Below, piece by piece: positions 6,862 through 8,667 of a stretch of 8,667 nt of DNA. The notes beneath the pieces were generated by a model that had not been told where the DNA came from, searched no databases, and was given only the letters and a program-made list of their open reading frames with translations. The stretch's first letter is position 1. Every line of letters begins with the position of its first letter. This stretch comes from an uncultured Clostridia bacterium (GTDB lineage Bacteria; Bacillota; Clostridia; Oscillospirales; CAG-272): contig CALDMI010000297.1 in assembly GCA_937914815.1 (NCBI GenBank), positions 1 through 8,667 on the forward strand, read 5' to 3'. The position numbers and the translations under genes were made by a program.

Positions 6862-8420
6862 TTTGCACTGAAAACAGGCGGCGCGGGGCAGGGAAGAAAA
6901 TCTTTTGTGCACTCGCTCTTATCGCTCTTGCGGCGGGGCTCGTGCTTTCGCTCGTCGGCTGCTCCGGGGCGGGATTTTCCTACCTTGACGAAAACCTCGA
7001 CAGATATGTGACGATATCCGAGGAGGATTACAAAAATTACACGGCGCACCCGGTGATAGACGAGGTGACAGACGCCGACGTTGACAGCGAGATATACAAG
7101 CTCATTGTAAAGTATAAGGACACAGACCCGCAGTTCGGCGGTAACACGGTAAAGGGGCGCCCACTGACCCTCGGTGATATCGCCTATATCTATTACCGCG
7201 GCTACACGGTGGACGAGAACGGCGTCGAGATAGACCTGAACAACACGTCGAATATGACAAAGACCTCGGCGGACACCCTTGAGATAGGCTCCGGCAGCTT
7301 TGTCCGCGGCTTTGAGAGCGGGCTGCTCGGCGTTATACCGAACAACACCCAGATGTTCACAAAGCGCACGGAGGGACAGGTCGAGGAGGGGGACATCGTC
7401 TACGTCTCCTATGTCGGCATATACCCGGACGGGAAGAACGAGAGCGCGACGCTCAGAAAGATTGACCTTAACAATCCCGGCAACGAAAAGACCTACGGCA
7501 AGGAGCTTATCGAGCACATAAAGGGCGCGACGATAGGCGAGACCCACGAGGGGAACGTAATATCAAAAATCCCCGACAAGGGAGACGCTATCTTCTACCG
7601 CATAAAGGTGCTCTTCACGGCGAAGCCGGACGAGGACACGCATACGACGGTCGAGACCTATTTCCCCTATAATTACAGCGACGAGTCCTTCAGACAGAAG
7701 ACCGTAAAGTTCGACGTCTACGTCACCGAGGCGATAATCTACAACGCCAAGGAGTGGAACGACGAATTTGTGACCGACACCCTCGGAGTAAAGGCAGAGG
7801 AACTCTCGGAATACGAGGGCGAGACCCTCGCCGATAAGTACCGCGAAAAGGTGCGCGCAGACCTCATGAAAACCTACGAGGACAACCGCAAGAGCCTTAT
7901 CGAGGATGCAATGTGGACGCACTATATAGAGTGCGCAAAGGTGAAAAAGCTCCCGGAGAGCGAGGTGCGCACGGCGTACGACGGGTATATAACCGAGGCG
8001 CAGAATTATTACAACGGCTCCTCGTCTGCACAGTCGACCTACGGCACGTTTGAAAAGTTTATTGTGGCGTACTATTCGATAGACAGCGAGACAACCTATG
8101 AAAAGTTCCTGCGCGAGAAGGCAGAGCGCGCCGTCACCGAAAAGCTGATACTTTACTCGATTGCAAAGCGCGAGGGCACAATCCCGACGGGCGACGCTTA
8201 CACGGAAAAGTATAATGCTCTTGTCGACGATATGCTTGAGTATTATATAAGCTATTACGGCTATGACAGAGACAATTACACCTCTGACGAGGCGTACAAG
8301 GAGGCTATTGATAAGCTCCGCAACGAGATGATAGAGTATTACGGCGAGGATTATCTTGAAAATCAGGTGTATTACGACGCCACCGTCGAAAAGCTCCTGA
8401 CATACGCAAAGATAGTCTGA
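6858..8420 (+). CDS. Trigger-factor/FKBP-like lipoprotein, probable extracytoplasmic peptidyl-prolyl isomerase or chaperone (520 aa)
   Basis: Start at TTG behind AGGAGG. The signal peptide has a basic n-region (RRRGAGKK), a long hydrophobic core and a lipobox LVGC with the lipidated cysteine at residue 35, so the protein is anchored on the outer face of the membrane. Residues about 45-95 (VTISEEDYKNY ... VTDADVDSEIYKLIVKYKD) resemble the stretch that leads into the isomerase domain of trigger factor. The FKBP domain starts at TLGDIAYIYYRG (GD at 106-107), has its signature LEIGSGSFVRGFESGLLG at 141-158, and seems to end with YFPYNYSDESF...VKFDVYVTEAIIY at 268-294. Between these lies a second module (about 172-258; EEGDIVYVSYVGIYPDG ... 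FYRIKVLFTA). The remainder (about 300-520) is helical and follows the trigger-factor C-terminal order, including LPESEV at 365. The FKBP phenylalanine of the FD motif appears to be replaced (VEIDLNN), so catalytic strength is uncertain. It probably shares a transcript with RNase HI and is a diverged paralogue of the 734-aa lipoprotein. Confidence 0.82.
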   Translation: MICTENRRRGAGKKIFCALALIALAAGLVLSLVGCSGAGFSYLDENLDRYVTISEEDYKNYTAHPVIDEVTDADVDSEIYKLIVKYKDTDPQFGGNTVKGRPLTLGDIAYIYYRGYTVDENGVEIDLNNTSNMTKTSADTLEIGSGSFVRGFESGLLGVIPNNTQMFTKRTEGQVEEGDIVYVSYVGIYPDGKNESATLRKIDLNNPGNEKTYGKELIEHIKGATIGETHEGNVISKIPDKGDAIFYRIKVLFTAKPDEDTHTTVETYFPYNYSDESFRQKTVKFDVYVTEAIIYNAKEWNDEFVTDTLGVKAEELSEYEGETLADKYREKVRADLMKTYEDNRKSLIEDAMWTHYIECAKVKKLPESEVRTAYDGYITEAQNYYNGSSSAQSTYGTFEKFIVAYYSIDSETTYEKFLREKAERAVTEKLILYSIAKREGTIPTGDAYTEKYNALVDDMLEYYISYYGYDRDNYTSDEAYKEAIDKLRNEMIEYYGEDYLENQVYYDATVEKLLTYAKIV

Positions 8421-8454
8421 CGAAAGAAAATCAAAGCAGTTAAAAAATTATATA

Positions 8455-8510
8455 AGCCTGTCGAAGGTCGGTTCACGGTATGTGAAATCATGGCTTTCGG
8501 CAGGCTTTTT
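8455..8510 (+). terminator. Long two-tier terminator hairpin after the 520-aa lipoprotein gene
   Basis: AGCCTGTCGAAGG (8455-8467) pairs with CTTTCGGCAGGCT (8494-8506) over 13 base pairs, two of them G-T, and TTTTT follows (8506-8510). The 26-base loop itself contains a small hairpin, TTCAC (8472-8476) with GTGAA (8482-8486). The position, 34 bases after the stop codon, and the T-run make it an intrinsic terminator; the nested hairpin is unusual. Confidence 0.82.
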
Positions 8511-8541
8511 CTATATATCGGGAATTTTTTGTGCAATATTC

Positions 8542-8570
8542 TTGACATCAATATGATTTTTGAGTATAAT
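8542..8570 (+). promoter_or_regulatory. Perfect-consensus sigma-A promoter for the next gene to the right
   Basis: TTGACA (8542-8547) and TATAAT (8565-8570) are both exact consensus boxes with the ideal 17-base spacer. An A+T-rich stretch precedes the -35 box (8521-8541). Transcription should start near 8576-8578. It is by far the strongest promoter in the window and drives a gene that begins outside it. Confidence 0.92.
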
Positions 8571-8576
8571 ATTAGT

Positions 8577-8667
8577 GAAGATAACCGAATATTGTATATC
8601 GTAATGAGGCGCACGGCGCGTCCGTGTTTTGGTCTGAGCGTAAAAGAAGTTTTTGCGAGGTGGAGTT
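8577..8667 (+). promoter_or_regulatory. Transcript leader with a Shine-Dalgarno site at the window edge
   Basis: About 80 bases of leader precede GAGGTG (8657-8662), a six-base match to the anti-Shine-Dalgarno sequence, so the start codon should be at or just after 8666, beyond what is visible. The leader has a small hairpin CACGG (8612-8616) / CCGTG (8622-8626) with a five-base loop. An ATG at 8604 opens a frame that runs to the edge (MRRTARPCFGLSVKEV...) but has no Shine-Dalgarno site, so it is not called as a gene. Confidence 0.55.

Noticed and set aside
6684..7547. Open frame of 287 codons on the minus strand across the RNase HI / lipoprotein boundary
   Set aside because: It runs antisense to both genes and the spacer, has no plausible domain, and is explained by G+C-rich codon use.
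1..8667. CRISPR array, insertion sequence, tRNA or rRNA
   Set aside because: No regularly spaced direct repeats, transposase motifs, terminal inverted repeats or tRNA cloverleaf patterns were seen on reading both strands; spacers are all shorter than 300 bases and are accounted for.

Overview
The window looks like a chromosomal piece of an uncultured member of the Clostridia (Bacillota). The evidence is indirect: a G+C-rich genome that still uses ATA for isoleucine freely, AGGAGG-type ribosome binding sites, sigma-A promoters close to consensus, lipoproteins with typical Gram-positive signal peptides, and trigger-factor-like lipoproteins of the kind often met in gut Clostridia. No marker gene fixes the genus. 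All genes read on the + strand. No mobile element, CRISPR array, tRNA or rRNA was seen.

Layout. (1) Positions 1-3717 hold the end of an operon: the C-terminal part of a GldG-like ABC-transporter auxiliary protein, then, 10 bases on and behind a strong ribosome binding site, a 949-residue membrane-anchored protein with a DUF4340-like N-terminal half. In related genomes these two follow an ABC ATPase and a permease, which would lie to the left of this window. (2) Positions 3718-3950 hold a hairpin whose T-run lies on the minus strand, an A+T-rich palindromic tract and a good extended -10 promoter. (3) Positions 3951-6155 encode a 734-residue lipoprotein with degenerate FKBP-like modules, a charged coiled segment and a C-terminal domain like that of trigger factor, closed by a clean intrinsic terminator. 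(4) Positions 6304-6747 encode RNase HI with its catalytic residues intact. (5) Positions 6858-8420 encode a second trigger-factor/FKBP-like lipoprotein of 520 residues, probably co-transcribed with RNase HI, starting at TTG and followed by a long terminator hairpin. (6) The right edge carries a perfect-consensus sigma-A promoter and a leader ending in a strong Shine-Dalgarno sequence, so another gene starts just outside.

How the genes relate. The two lipoproteins appear to be diverged paralogues that would act as folding helpers on the outer face of the membrane. The DUF4340-like protein also seems to carry two tandem FKBP-like modules, so FKBP-like folds may recur in three of the five proteins. 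The most interesting reading is that the 520-residue protein has one FKBP-like domain inserted into another. RNase HI between the lipoproteins is a housekeeping enzyme with no obvious functional tie to them. All domain assignments come from reading motifs by eye; profile searches and structure predictions have not been run.
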